Source: Orrella sp037026685 (GTDB taxonomy: Bacteria; Pseudomonadota; Gammaproteobacteria; Burkholderiales; Burkholderiaceae_B). From it: 64,000 nucleotides of DNA. The stretch spans positions 260,320 to 324,319 of the forward strand of contig NZ_JBANET010000003.1 of the NCBI RefSeq assembly GCF_037026685.1, written 5' to 3'. The position numbers were made by a program, and so were the translations under genes. The first letter of the stretch is position 1. Each line of letters begins with the position of its first letter. The notes beneath the pieces were generated by a model. That model worked only from the letters and a program-made list of their open reading frames with translations, had not been told where the DNA came from and made no database searches. Shown here piece after piece: positions 42,324-50,543 of the stretch.

Positions 42324-42965
42324 ATGAGTCAGGAAACGATAGTTGTCGACGACGATGGCGCGGTGGACCCGAATCTGCCGCCCGATCCGTCGCGGCGCTT
42401 CTGGGTAGGAACGGCCTGTGCCGTGGGTGGCGTCGCCGGCGTCGCCACGGCGGTGCCCTTCGTCAGCACCTTTGCCCCCTCCGAACGCGCCCGCGCCGCC
42501 GGCGCGCCCGTCGAGATCGACATCGCCGACCTGGCTCCCGGCCAGATGCGCACCACCGAGTGGCGCGGCAAGCCGGTATGGGTGATCCGCCGCAGCGAAG
42601 AGCAGGTGGCCGCCCTCAAGCAGCTCGATAGCCAGATGGCCGATCCGCACTCCGAGCGGCCCGGCTACACGCCCGAATACGCCAAGAACGAATACCGCTC
42701 GCGCAAGCCCGACCTGTTCGTGTGCGTGGGCATCTGCACGCACCTGGGCTGTTCGCCGACGCCCCGCTTCGCGCCGGGCCCCCAGCCCAGCCTGCCGGCC
42801 GACTGGCAAGGCGGCTTCCTGTGCCCTTGCCATGGCTCCACCTTCGACATGGCCGGCCGCGTCTACGCCAACAAGCCGGCTCCCGACAATCTCGAAGTTC
42901 CGCCCTACGAATACCTGAGCGACGACCGCATCATTGTCGGCGTCGACGAGGACAACAAGGCTTGA
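42324..42965 (+). CDS. petA: Ubiquinol-cytochrome c reductase, Rieske iron-sulfur subunit
   Basis: A 213-residue Rieske protein. A twin-arginine anchor (PSRRFWVGTACAVGGVAGVA) spans the membrane near residue 25-45. The [2Fe-2S] site has CTHLGC and CPCHGS with two Cys and two His ligands. It accepts electrons from ubiquinol in cytochrome bc1 and passes them to cytochrome c1. It is first in petABC; insertion should need the TatABC system encoded 4 kb upstream. Confidence 0.97.
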   Translation: MSQETIVVDDDGAVDPNLPPDPSRRFWVGTACAVGGVAGVATAVPFVSTFAPSERARAAGAPVEIDIADLAPGQMRTTEWRGKPVWVIRRSEEQVAALKQLDSQMADPHSERPGYTPEYAKNEYRSRKPDLFVCVGICTHLGCSPTPRFAPGPQPSLPADWQGGFLCPCHGSTFDMAGRVYANKPAPDNLEVPPYEYLSDDRIIVGVDEDNKA

Positions 42966-43045
42966 AGGCATGCGCCCCGCGCGGCGCCCCTTGGCCTTGC
43001 CCGTCGATAAACCTACGCGATAAAAGAAACTGAAGGAGCCATTTC

Positions 43046-44431
43046 ATGGCTGGCGAGAAAACCGTCGAAACGACAGGCCTGCTTGGCTGGATAGACAGGC
43101 GCTTCCCCGCGTCCGCATTGTGGAAGGCGCACCTGTCCGAATACTACGCACCCAAGAATTTCAACTTCTGGTACTTCTTCGGCTCGCTGGCCCTGCTGGT
43201 GCTGGTGCTGCAGATCGTCACCGGCATCTTCCTGGTCATGCACTACAAGCCCGACGCGCAGCGCGCCTTCGAGTCGGTCGAGTACATCATGCGCGAAGTG
43301 CCCTGGGGCTGGCTGATCCGCTACATGCACTCGACCGGCGCCTCGATGTTCTTCGTGGTGGTCTACCTGCACATGCTGCGCGGGCTGTTCTACGGCTCGT
43401 ACCGCAAGCCGCGCGAACTGGTCTGGATCTTCGGCGTGGCGATCTTCCTGTGCCTGATGGCCGAGGCCTTCTTCGGCTACCTGCTGCCCTGGGGCCAGAT
43501 GTCCTACTGGGGCGCGCAGGTGATCGTCAACCTGTTTGCCGCCATCCCCTACATCGGGCCGGAGCTGTCCATCTGGATCCGCGGCGACTACGTGGTGTCC
43601 GACGCCACGCTCAACCGTTTCTTCTCGCTGCACGTGATCGCCATCCCGCTGGTGCTGGTGGGCCTGGTGGCCGCGCACCTGGTGGCGCTGCACGAGGTCG
43701 GCTCGAACAACCCCGACGGCGTCGAGATCAAGAAGTACAAGGACAAGCACGGCCGCCCGCTGGACGGCGTGCCCTTCCATCCCTTCTACACGGTGCACGA
43801 CATCCTGGGCGTGGCGGGCTTTCTCATCGTCTTCGCGGCCATCGTGTTCTTCGCGCCGGAGATGGGCGGCTACTTCCTGGAGTACAACAACTTCATCCCG
43901 GCCGACCCGCTCAAGACCCCGCCGCACATCGCGCCGGTCTGGTATTTCACGCCCTTCTACTCCATGCTGCGCGCCACCACCGACCAGTTCACCTGGGTGC
44001 TGGCCGCCGGCGCGGTGATCGGCGCCATCGCGCTGTTCCTCAAGGGCAACCTCAAGGGCATCTGGCGCATCCTGGTGCCGGTGGCGCTGCTGGCCGTGGC
44101 CGTGTCGCTGCGCACCATCGACGCCAAGTTCTGGGGCGTGGTCGCCATGGGCGGCGCGGTCGTCATCCTGTTCTTCCTGCCCTGGCTGGACCACAGCCCG
44201 GTCAAGTCGATCCGCTACCGCCCGGGCTGGCACAAGTGGCTGTACGGCATCTTCATCGTCAACTTCCTGATCCTGGGTTTCCTGGGCACCCAGGCCCCCA
44301 CGGACGTCTATAACGTGATGTCGCAGGTCGGCACCCTCATCTATCTCGGCTTCTTCCTGCTGATGCCGATCTGGAGCCGACTGGGCACTTTCAAGCCGGT
44401 CCCCGACCGCGTCACGTTCCACGCCCACTGA
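43046..44431 (+). CDS. petB: Cytochrome b of the bc1 complex
   Basis: A 461-residue membrane cytochrome b with eight or more hydrophobic helices. Two heme-ligand helices are visible: IRYMHSTGASMFFVVVYLHM and FSLHVIAIPLVLVGLVAAHL. The Qo-site PEWY region is replaced by PVWYFTPFYSMLR (the PVWY variant seen in related bacteria). TGAAGGAGCC precedes the ATG. It carries hemes bL and bH and both quinone sites. Confidence 0.97.
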   Translation: MAGEKTVETTGLLGWIDRRFPASALWKAHLSEYYAPKNFNFWYFFGSLALLVLVLQIVTGIFLVMHYKPDAQRAFESVEYIMREVPWGWLIRYMHSTGASMFFVVVYLHMLRGLFYGSYRKPRELVWIFGVAIFLCLMAEAFFGYLLPWGQMSYWGAQVIVNLFAAIPYIGPELSIWIRGDYVVSDATLNRFFSLHVIAIPLVLVGLVAAHLVALHEVGSNNPDGVEIKKYKDKHGRPLDGVPFHPFYTVHDILGVAGFLIVFAAIVFFAPEMGGYFLEYNNFIPADPLKTPPHIAPVWYFTPFYSMLRATTDQFTWVLAAGAVIGAIALFLKGNLKGIWRILVPVALLAVAVSLRTIDAKFWGVVAMGGAVVILFFLPWLDHSPVKSIRYRPGWHKWLYGIFIVNFLILGFLGTQAPTDVYNVMSQVGTLIYLGFFLLMPIWSRLGTFKPVPDRVTFHAH

Positions 44432-44461
44432 GCCTGAGCCCAAAAGATGAACGGAAAGACC

Positions 44462-45310
44462 ATGATCAAGAAGCTGCTGGGCGCCGTGGCGATGGCGCTG
44501 ACGTGTACGACCGCCCTGGCGGCGGGGGGCGATTTCCCGCTGGAGCGCGCGCCCAAGCAGGTCAACGACCTGGCCTCGCTGCAAAACGGCGCCAAGCTCT
44601 TCGTGAACCACTGCCTGAACTGTCATAGCGCCAATTCCATGCGCTATAACAAGCTGGCCGAGATCGGCCTGTCGGACGAGCAGATCCGCGACAACCTGCT
44701 GTTTACCGGCGAGCGCGTGGGCGACATGATGCGCATCGCCATGCAGCCGGCCGACGCGGGCAAGTGGTTCGGCACCGCCCCGCCCGACCTGTCGGTCATC
44801 GCCCGGGCCAAGTCCATCAACGCCGGCCCCAGCGGCGCCGACTACATCTACACCTACCTGCGCACCTTCTACCGCGACGCCAGCAAGGCCACCGGCTGGG
44901 ACAACCTGGTGTTCCCCAACGTGGGCATGCCCCACGTGATGTGGAACGACCAGGGCCCGCGCGAGCTGACCCGCACCGAAGTGCGCCAGGCCAAGGCCCA
45001 GGACGGCAGCACCGGCTGGGAACGCGTGGTCACCACCTACGACGCCCAGGGCTACGCCTCGGTGCAGCGCGAGCCGCTGGCCGGCTACAAGGGCCACGGC
45101 TCGGTCGAGCACCGCTTCAAGGCGCTGGATCCGGCCCGGGCCAGCCGCTACGAGCAAGAGGTGGCCGACCTGACCAACTTCCTGAACTGGATGGCCGAAC
45201 CGGCGCAGCTGCAGCGCAAGCGCCTGGGGGTCTGGGTGTTGATTTTCCTGGGTCTTTTCCTGGTCGTGGCCTGGCGCTTGAATGCTTCCTTCTGGAAACA
45301 CGTAAAATAG
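44462..45310 (+). CDS. petC: Cytochrome c1 of the bc1 complex
   Basis: A 282-residue c-type cytochrome. A signal peptide (MIKKLLGAVAMALTCTTALA) is followed by the heme attachment site CLNCHS and a C-terminal anchor helix VWVLIFLGLFLVVAWRL. The likely sixth ligand Met lies in PNVGMPHVMW. The start at 44462 follows GGAAAG and gives a proper signal peptide; 44447 is an alternative five codons upstream. Confidence 0.96.
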   Translation: MIKKLLGAVAMALTCTTALAAGGDFPLERAPKQVNDLASLQNGAKLFVNHCLNCHSANSMRYNKLAEIGLSDEQIRDNLLFTGERVGDMMRIAMQPADAGKWFGTAPPDLSVIARAKSINAGPSGADYIYTYLRTFYRDASKATGWDNLVFPNVGMPHVMWNDQGPRELTRTEVRQAKAQDGSTGWERVVTTYDAQGYASVQREPLAGYKGHGSVEHRFKALDPARASRYEQEVADLTNFLNWMAEPAQLQRKRLGVWVLIFLGLFLVVAWRLNASFWKHVK

Positions 45311-45422
45311 CGGGCTTGAACCGAGCCCGGCCCCCCAGCGGCGGCCTGGCGCCCGGGGCCAGCGGCGGCGATCGGCCGGCGCTGGCCTTTCGCTTTGATA
45401 ATGCAAGGATGGAATCCCCGCC

Positions 45423-46034
45423 ATGATGGTGCTTTATTCCGGAACCACGTGCCCGTTCTCCCAACGCTGCCGGTTCGTGCTGTTCGAAAAAGGCATGGAT
45501 TTCGAAATCCGTGACATCGACCTCTACAACAAGCCCGAAGACATTTCGGTGATGAACCCCTACGGCCAGGTGCCCATCCTGGTCGAGCGCGACCTGGTTC
45601 TGTACGAATCGAACATCATCAACGAGTACATCGACGAGCGCTTCCCGCACCCGCAGCTCATGCCGGCCGACCCGGTCATGCGCGCGCGCACCCGCCTGTT
45701 CCTGTACAACTTCGAGAAAGAGCTGTTCTCGCACGTGGCCGTGCTGGAAGACCGCATCGGCCGCCCCGACGAAAAAAAGCTCGAGCGCGCCCGCGCCAAC
45801 ATCCGCGACCGGCTGGCCCAGCTGGCCCCCATGCTGCTCAAGAGCAAGTACATGCTGGGCGAGGAATTCTCCATGCTGGACGTGGCCGTGGCCCCGCTCT
45901 TGTGGCGCCTGGACCACTACGGCATCGAGCTGCCCAAGAACGCGGCGCCCATCCAGAAGTACGCCGAGCGCATCTTCTCGCGCCCGGCCTACATCGAGGC
46001 GCTGACGCCCTCCGAAAAAGTGATGCGCCGATAA
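45423..46034 (+). CDS. sspA: Stringent starvation protein A
   Basis: A 203-residue GST-fold protein without the glutathione catalytic residue. The N-terminal thioredoxin-like part has GTTCPFSQRCRFVLFEKGMD and NPYGQVPILVERD; the C-terminal helical part ends in YIEALTPSEKVMR. It associates with RNA polymerase in stationary phase and starvation. GATAAT just upstream may be its -10 box. It forms an operon with sspB. Confidence 0.95.
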   Translation: MMVLYSGTTCPFSQRCRFVLFEKGMDFEIRDIDLYNKPEDISVMNPYGQVPILVERDLVLYESNIINEYIDERFPHPQLMPADPVMRARTRLFLYNFEKELFSHVAVLEDRIGRPDEKKLERARANIRDRLAQLAPMLLKSKYMLGEEFSMLDVAVAPLLWRLDHYGIELPKNAAPIQKYAERIFSRPAYIEALTPSEKVMRR

Positions 46035-46039
46035 GCACC

Positions 46040-46501
46040 ATGGGTGAGATCTCCACCAAGCCGTACCTGATCCGCGCCCTGCACGAGTGGTGCACGGACA
46101 ACGGCTACACGCCCTACATCGTGGTCACGCCCGACGCCCATACCCTGGTGCCGGCCGCGCATGTGCAGGACGGGCAGATCACCCTGAACATCGGCACCCT
46201 GGCCACCAACCGCCTGTCCCTGGGCAACGAGCTCATCGAGTTCGAGGCCCGCTTCTCGGGCGTCACCGAGCGCGTCTCGGTCCCGGTCAACGCCGTCTCG
46301 GCCATCTACGCGCGCGAGACGGGCGCCGGCATGGGCTTCGAGGTCCAGCCCTACGAACCGGCCGCCGAGCCGGCCGCGCCGCAGGCGCCCTTGGCCGATG
46401 CCCCCGGGCAGGCCGACGAGGCCCCCGCCGACGACCCCGACAAGGGCCCGGACGGTGGCGGCGACGAACCCAGGCGCCCGCGCCTGACCATCGTCAAATA
46501 A
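46040..46501 (+). CDS. sspB: ClpXP protease specificity-enhancing factor SspB
   Basis: A 153-residue adaptor that delivers ssrA-tagged proteins to ClpXP. The substrate-binding domain occupies residues 1-110 (STKPYLIRALHEWCTDNGYT, NRLSLGNELIEFEARFSG). A Glu/Asp/Pro linker follows, ending in the ClpX-docking peptide RPRLTIVK. The start at 46040 is five bases after the sspA stop. Confidence 0.95.
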   Translation: MGEISTKPYLIRALHEWCTDNGYTPYIVVTPDAHTLVPAAHVQDGQITLNIGTLATNRLSLGNELIEFEARFSGVTERVSVPVNAVSAIYARETGAGMGFEVQPYEPAAEPAAPQAPLADAPGQADEAPADDPDKGPDGGGDEPRRPRLTIVK

Positions 46502-46537
46502 TCCGCAGCACCCCTCCCAGGGCCGGCCGGCAGCCCT

Positions 46538-46543
46538 TACAAT
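46538..46543 (+). promoter_or_regulatory. -10 box of the tRNA-Thr gene
   Basis: TACAAT about 40 bp before the tRNA, downstream of sspB. No strong -35 element is evident. Confidence 0.4.
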
Positions 46544-46581
46544 GCCGCCCTGCCCGCCCGCCGCAAGCGGCCGGGCCATCC

Positions 46582-46657
46582 GCCGGTGTAGCTCAGTTGG
46601 TAGAGCAGCGCACTTGTAATGCGAAGGTCGAGGGTTCGATTCCTTTCACCGGCACCA
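46582..46657 (+). tRNA. tRNA-Thr (anticodon TGT)
   Basis: A 76-nt cloverleaf with encoded CCA. The acceptor stem GCCGGTG pairs with CACCGGC, the D arm is GCTCAGTTGGTAGAGC, the anticodon loop is CTTGTAA and the T arm is GAGGGTTCGATTCCTTT. The 3' half is the integration target of the adjacent element; the gene is regenerated intact at the left junction. Confidence 0.97.
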
Positions 46658-46659
46658 AT
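46613..46659 (+). repeat. attL, 47-bp core inside tRNA-Thr
   Basis: It runs from the anticodon loop (CTTGTAATGCG) to two bases past CCA. It is identical to 56018-56064. Confidence 0.95.
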
Positions 46660-46671
46660 AAAATCAACGCT

Positions 46672-47925
46672 TTAGGCCGATTCCCTCTGGGTCGGCCTTT
46701 TTCGTTTGTGCAGTTCCGGTGTAATTGTTCCGGCAAATCTGCCGTCGAGCTTGTCCATGGCCGCCTGCACGTGGGCGCCGTCCTGATGGGCGTAGCGCGC
46801 CACCATGGCCAAGGTCTTGTGACCGCTCACGCGCTGGACTGTAGGCAAATCCACGCCGGCCTGCACTAAGTGCGATACCGCGGTGTGTCGCAGCGTATGC
46901 CTGACCACCTGCGCGGGATCAAGGCCCGCCCGCGCCACCGCGGCGCGAAACGGCTTCTCTAGCGCCACAGTGTGGCCCGATTTGGAGGCCCTGGAGGCGG
47001 GGAAAAGCCACGGGGTACCCTTGGGCACCGACCGAGCCAGATAATCGCCCAGGAAGGCCGCCAAGGTCGCCGTGATGGGCTGCTCGCGGGCGCCGGCCTT
47101 TGCCTTCGGGATGTAGATCATCCTGCGATCGATGTCGATGTGTTCCTTGCGGATTCGCAGCACCTCGCCCTTGCGCATCCCGGTCGACACCGCAATCAGA
47201 ACGAAAGGATAGAGCTGGGGGTTATCCGATTCCTTGGCAGCTTCCAGCAGCTTTTGCACCTGAGGCGCTGTCAGGTAAACGATTCGCCCGCTGCCATCGG
47301 CCAACTTCTCGATCTTGGGCCGGGCCGTGGTCAACCAGCCCTTGTCCGTTGCGATGGTCAACAGGTGAGACAGGGTGGCCAACTCGCGGTTGACGGTGCC
47401 GGGCGCAACCGTCCTGCCTTCCGTCTTGGCCTTCCGATCCTTGCTGCGCTGGTCGCCTCCGGCCTGCACCACCTGTTTGAGCCTATGGGCCTTGTATCGG
47501 CCGATATCCTCGCTGGTGATCTTGGACAGCGGCTTGTCACCGAAGAATGGCGTCAGGTGATGGCGCAGCACTCGATCCTTGGCGTCGATATCCTTGCCGC
47601 CTGTCGCCCTCAACGTCTCAATGTACTTGCCCGCGGCGGCTTCGAACGATAGCGCCACCTTGCGCCCCTTGGGCAATGCCAGGCGATCATGCCGAGCATC
47701 AGTACGGGCCTTGGCGATGAATTCCTCGGCCTGGGTCCTGGTAACGCCTTCTGACTCCCGGCCCAAGGTCCGGTGGATCCGCACCCCATCAACCATGACG
47801 TTGACGCTGTAGACGCCATCGCCGTTGGCCAGCCGCTCGAACACGATGCCATGCTCCTGCACCCTCTCGCCGGGCGCGAGATCACGCAGCCGGCGCCGGT
47901 CGAGCTTGACGAAGCCCCTAGCCAT
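46672..47925 (-). CDS. int: Tyrosine-recombinase integrase
   Basis: A 417-residue phage-type integrase with an N-terminal arm-binding domain (DUF4102-like opening, VNVMVDGVRIHRTLG), a SAM-like core-binding domain (residues about 100-190) and a catalytic domain. The catalytic arginine is in STGMRKGEVL, the HxxR box in RHTLRHTAVSHL, the second His in VSGHKTLAM and the nucleophilic tyrosine in VARYAHQD. It lies 15 bp from attL and reads toward it, as is common. MARGFVKL at 47925 is taken as start; it overlaps the upstream gene by 8 bp. Confidence 0.95.
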   Translation of the reverse strand: MARGFVKLDRRRLRDLAPGERVQEHGIVFERLANGDGVYSVNVMVDGVRIHRTLGRESEGVTRTQAEEFIAKARTDARHDRLALPKGRKVALSFEAAAGKYIETLRATGGKDIDAKDRVLRHHLTPFFGDKPLSKITSEDIGRYKAHRLKQVVQAGGDQRSKDRKAKTEGRTVAPGTVNRELATLSHLLTIATDKGWLTTARPKIEKLADGSGRIVYLTAPQVQKLLEAAKESDNPQLYPFVLIAVSTGMRKGEVLRIRKEHIDIDRRMIYIPKAKAGAREQPITATLAAFLGDYLARSVPKGTPWLFPASRASKSGHTVALEKPFRAAVARAGLDPAQVVRHTLRHTAVSHLVQAGVDLPTVQRVSGHKTLAMVARYAHQDGAHVQAAMDKLDGRFAGTITPELHKRKRPTQRESA

Positions 47926-48505
47926 TCTTCTTGGCGGCCTCCAACTCGGCCTTCTTCTGCTCAAGCCACGCCAAATCCTTCTTGTGCTTTTCGATCGCCC
48001 GGTTGATGCCAGCCAAAGTCGGGGGACTCTGTGCGATGTCGCTGGCGAGGGCTTGGGAATCCTTGTTTTCCGCCACTCCAGCTTTTATCTGGCTCCAGAC
48101 GTGCTCGACCTCGTTGAGTTCTTTTTCAGCTACTGAGTCTGGGTTCATGCCCCGCAGCCTAAGGATCAATTTCGCGACCTCTACACACTGCTGCTCTTCG
48201 TATGTCAGAAGGTGGGGATAAAGAAAAGCTAACCGCATTACGCGCTCGCTTTCTCTTGGCGACCATAGGGCCCAAGCCTCGTCAGCTAAGGGTACGAACA
48301 AGCCCTGATCGGCCTCTTTGGCCAAGGCAACTTTCTTAAAAGCCTCTTCTACAGCCCACTCAACGAAGTTGGTGACTGTCCGCCTCTGCACGCGTGCACA
48401 TAGCTCAAGGAAGTACTTCGTACGAGGGTCGAACCGGATAGCGACCTGCTCAGTCCTGGCGAGCCCTTTACCGCCCTTTTTTCGTTCCGTTGCCATCGAT
48501 GCCAT
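47918..48505 (-). CDS. Ribbon-helix-helix-like protein upstream of integrase
   Basis: A 195-residue protein. Residues about 15-60 (EQVAIRFDPRTKYFLELCAR then VTNFVEWAVEEAF) look like a ribbon-helix-helix DNA-binding unit. The C-terminal 40 residues are a charged coiled coil (RAIEKHKKDLAWLEQKKAEL). It overlaps the integrase start by 8 bp, so the two are translated together, and it is divergent from the excisionase-like gene across a symmetric promoter region. It could regulate the int/xis switch. The start is uncertain between 48505 and 48496. I do not recognise a named family. Confidence 0.65.
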   Translation of the reverse strand: MASMATERKKGGKGLARTEQVAIRFDPRTKYFLELCARVQRRTVTNFVEWAVEEAFKKVALAKEADQGLFVPLADEAWALWSPRESERVMRLAFLYPHLLTYEEQQCVEVAKLILRLRGMNPDSVAEKELNEVEHVWSQIKAGVAENKDSQALASDIAQSPPTLAGINRAIEKHKKDLAWLEQKKAELEAAKKNG

Positions 48506-48529
48506 CCGATGAATTGATGGGAATGAATG

Positions 48530-48605
48530 ATAGCAAAAAACAACACTGCTAGACATTGACGTCACTACAATGACTCCGTAGAATCAGCATCGTTGTGTTT
48601 TGCTA
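48530..48605. promoter_or_regulatory. Promoter of the excisionase operon between inverted repeats
   Basis: TTGACG (48556-48561) and TAGAAT (48579-48584) are 17 bp apart, a near-consensus rightward sigma-70 promoter. It is framed by imperfect inverted repeats: ATAGCAAAAAACAAC (48530-48544) and GTTGTGTTTTGCTA (48592-48605). This layout suggests repression by a factor encoded on the element. Confidence 0.7.
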
Positions 48606-48634
48606 CCGATTCACGTTTTTCTAACGGAGGCCGT

Positions 48635-48868
48635 ATGGTAACTACCCCTGAAATTGTCATCCTGCCCGATGGGCGCATGGACCGCGCCAACGCGGCCCGC
48701 TATTTGGGCCGTGCCAAAGGCACTCTGGCCGCCTGGGCCATCCAGGGCAAAGGTCCGAAGTACATCAAACGAGGGCGGGTCTGGTACCGCAAGGAAGACT
48801 TGGATGCCTGGCTGGCCGCCGGCGAGGTCACTAGCTCGGCCCAAGCTCAAGCACTCGGGGTGCAGTGA
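48635..48868 (+). CDS. AlpA/excisionase-like helix-turn-helix protein
   Basis: A 77-residue MerR/AlpA-type winged HTH (MDRANAARYLGRAKGTLAAW, then GPKYIKRGRVWYRKEDLDAW), the size and form of phage excisionases. CGGAGGCC precedes the ATG at 48635. It is the first rightward gene of the element, behind a strong promoter and divergent from int. The role in excision or in int control is inferred from position. Confidence 0.8.
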   Translation: MVTTPEIVILPDGRMDRANAARYLGRAKGTLAAWAIQGKGPKYIKRGRVWYRKEDLDAWLAAGEVTSSAQAQALGVQ

Positions 48869-49170
48869 TGGCGCCCCAAAAGGAAAACCCCGGCAAGCGC
48901 GCCAACGCAGCCGGGGTCGAAATCGCAGTGTCCCAAGCGAAAGGAACCTACGCCATGAATGATACACCCTACTCCGCCGGCCAGGTAGCGGCCCGGTCCT
49001 GGTTTGCCCAAATCCAACGCACCGCAGCCGATCATCGGGACGCCGCCCGGTGCACGTTCGTGCGTTCCCTGGAGGCTGACGACAGCGATGCCGCGATGGC
49101 CTCCATCGAGTTCAACCGCGGCTTTGCCGAAGGCTTGGCCCAAGCGATTGCGGGGGTGCGTCATGCGTGA
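48868..49170 (+). CDS. Small phage protein of unknown function
   Basis: A 100-residue protein, mostly helical in its second half (GQVAARSWFAQIQRTAADHR and FNRGFAEGLAQAIAG). The ATG overlaps the stop of the excisionase-like gene (TGATG). A later start at 48955 (MNDTPYSAG) with AAAGGA upstream is possible and would remove a basic N-terminus. No recognised family. It overlaps the next gene by 8 bp. Confidence 0.6.
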   Translation: MAPQKENPGKRANAAGVEIAVSQAKGTYAMNDTPYSAGQVAARSWFAQIQRTAADHRDAARCTFVRSLEADDSDAAMASIEFNRGFAEGLAQAIAGVRHA

Positions 49171-49348
49171 AGATGACGCCCTGAAGTATAGCTACGCCCT
49201 GGCCAAGCAACTGGATAGCGCCTACGCGCTGGAGACGAACTACGGCACGCTCGAACTAGACGACGAGATGCAAGCCGCAGTAGCGGCGGTGCTGCGCCCG
49301 ATCCTGACGACGAGACTGCATGCGATTGAGGGGGTGAACCATGGCTGA
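49163..49348 (+). CDS. Small phage protein of unknown function
   Basis: A 61-residue helical, acidic protein (MREDDALKYSYALAKQLDSA). It starts within the end of the preceding gene and overlaps the following gene by 8 bp, which supports a real translated chain. No recognised domain. Confidence 0.55.
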   Translation: MREDDALKYSYALAKQLDSAYALETNYGTLELDDEMQAAVAAVLRPILTTRLHAIEGVNHG

Positions 49349-49541
49349 TCTTCGCCACCAGGACCAAAACGAATTGGAGAACAAGGCGACTCAGTTGCGG
49401 TCGTTGTTATCGATCTGCTTCGGAGTTGGTCACCAAGCATTTGACGGGATCGGCGACGCAAACCGCGAAGGCATCATGTGGCTCGCGTACTCACTTGCCG
49501 AAGACATCGAGCGCATCGTCGAGGGAGGCAATCATGACTGA
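49341..49541 (+). CDS. Small phage protein of unknown function
   Basis: A 66-residue protein, MADLRHQDQNELENKATQLR then a helical C-terminus AYSLAEDIERIVEGG. It overlaps both neighbours by 8 bp. No recognised domain. The tight overlaps are the main support. Confidence 0.55.
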   Translation: MADLRHQDQNELENKATQLRSLLSICFGVGHQAFDGIGDANREGIMWLAYSLAEDIERIVEGGNHD

Positions 49542-49761
49542 TCCCGACGATCTGACCATGGATACCTGCGATCTGGCCTGCCGGATATTCCACATTGCCA
49601 ACACCCTGCAAACCATGGCGGCCGCGCTGCCCGATGACAAGGAAGGTTGCGAGGTTCCCACGCGCTGCATGGTGTCTTTCCTGGCCAGGATGACGGAAGA
49701 GATTGCCGAAGAGGTGATGGACTATCCCCCGACCATGGTGCCGAAGAAGGAGGCGCGATGA
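49534..49761 (+). CDS. Small acidic phage protein of unknown function
   Basis: A 75-residue acidic helical protein (LACRIFHIANTLQTMAAALP, FLARMTEEIAEEVMDY). GAGGGAGGC lies upstream of its ATG. It overlaps the Lar-like gene by four bases (ATGA). The size and charge would suit an inhibitor or DNA mimic, but this is speculation. Confidence 0.55.
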   Translation: MTDPDDLTMDTCDLACRIFHIANTLQTMAAALPDDKEGCEVPTRCMVSFLARMTEEIAEEVMDYPPTMVPKKEAR

Positions 49762-49961
49762 AAGCTTCCCACCTGTCCGCCTTGCAAAAGAGCCTGAAGC
49801 CGTGCGCGCACTGCGGCGGGCCGGCGACCCTTCGACCTATGCCAGCGGCTCCTATGTGGTTCCGCGTGCGCTGCGACGCCTACGACTGCGGGATGACGTC
49901 CTGGGCCATGATGGGCGAGCAGGAGGCCGTAGACGCCTGGAATCGGAGGGCGGGTGGCTAA
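49758..49961 (+). CDS. Lar-like (restriction alleviation family) zinc-ribbon protein
   Basis: A 67-residue protein with CAHCGGPATLRP and CDAYDCGMTSW, two cysteine pairs forming a treble-clef-like zinc site, followed by EQEAVDAWNRR. That tail after the second pair is typical of the Lar family, which in Rac prophage eases type I restriction. The function here is by family only. ATGA overlap at its start and 8-bp overlap with the next gene. Confidence 0.75.
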   Translation: MKASHLSALQKSLKPCAHCGGPATLRPMPAAPMWFRVRCDAYDCGMTSWAMMGEQEAVDAWNRRAGG

Positions 49962-50457
49962 ACGCGATCATCGAAAAGGAGCATTGCCGTTTAAGTTCGT
50001 GGCGATCCCGGTACCGGTGCTGGAAAGCCCCGAGTATCGGGCGCTGCCGGACGCTGCACGCGCCTTGCTGATCGACCTGCTGATGCAGTTCACGGGCAAA
50101 AACAACGGGCGCGTGAGCACATCCTTTGTGGCCCTGCAGCGTTACGGGTGGACCAGCAAGTCCAAGCTCGAAAGGGCCAAGGCTGCACTGCTGCAAGCTC
50201 CGTTCGTGCTCGTAACGCGCAGAGGCAGGCCGCCCAACACCACCGAATGGGTGGGCGTCACCTGGTTGCCGCTGGACTTCGACAGGACCATGGACGTTGA
50301 TCCGAGGTCCTGGCCGTACATGAATTTCCAGACCATCGAGGCCGGCGCCATCGATCCGAACCATGGCCGTGCAAAACAGTTTGGTCGCCCCCGAATCAGG
50401 GGTGATGGAAAAGCGCTTCCCAGGGGAATCGCCCCCGAATCGGGGGTGATGACATGA
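49954..50457 (+). CDS. Phage replication-initiator-like winged-helix protein
   Basis: A 167-residue protein with a wing-helix-like N-terminal domain (VPVLESPEYRALPDAARALL, VSTSFVALQRYGWTSKSKLE, RAKAALLQAPFVLVTRRG), similar in pattern to phage O-type or plasmid initiator N-domains. The start is GTG, overlapping the Lar-like gene. Its last 25 codons contain two of four palindromic iterons read in different frames, so the repeat is kept at DNA level. This recalls lambda O, whose origin lies inside its own gene. Replication role is inference. Confidence 0.62.
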   Translation: MAKRDHRKGALPFKFVAIPVPVLESPEYRALPDAARALLIDLLMQFTGKNNGRVSTSFVALQRYGWTSKSKLERAKAALLQAPFVLVTRRGRPPNTTEWVGVTWLPLDFDRTMDVDPRSWPYMNFQTIEAGAIDPNHGRAKQFGRPRIRGDGKALPRGIAPESGVMT

Positions 50458-50543
50458 TCAGAAAGCGGTCTATCGCTCCCGAATCAGGGGTGATCATCAT
50501 AGAGAGCTGCGCAATCTTTAATCACCCCCGAATCAGGGGAAGG
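50386..50543 (+). repeat. Four palindromic iterons spaced 44, 44 and 49 bp
   Basis: The core CCCGAATCRGGGGTGAT-type unit occurs at about 50386, 50430, 50474 and 50523. Each is symmetric around GAATC (CCCC-GAATC-GGGG-like). The first two lie at the end of the initiator-like gene and the others in the next frame; their translations differ, so the conservation is of DNA. A degenerate fifth (TCCGAAATCGGGA) is at 50645. The 44-bp step is close to four helical turns, placing the sites on one face. Candidate origin or multi-site operator. Confidence 0.75.
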
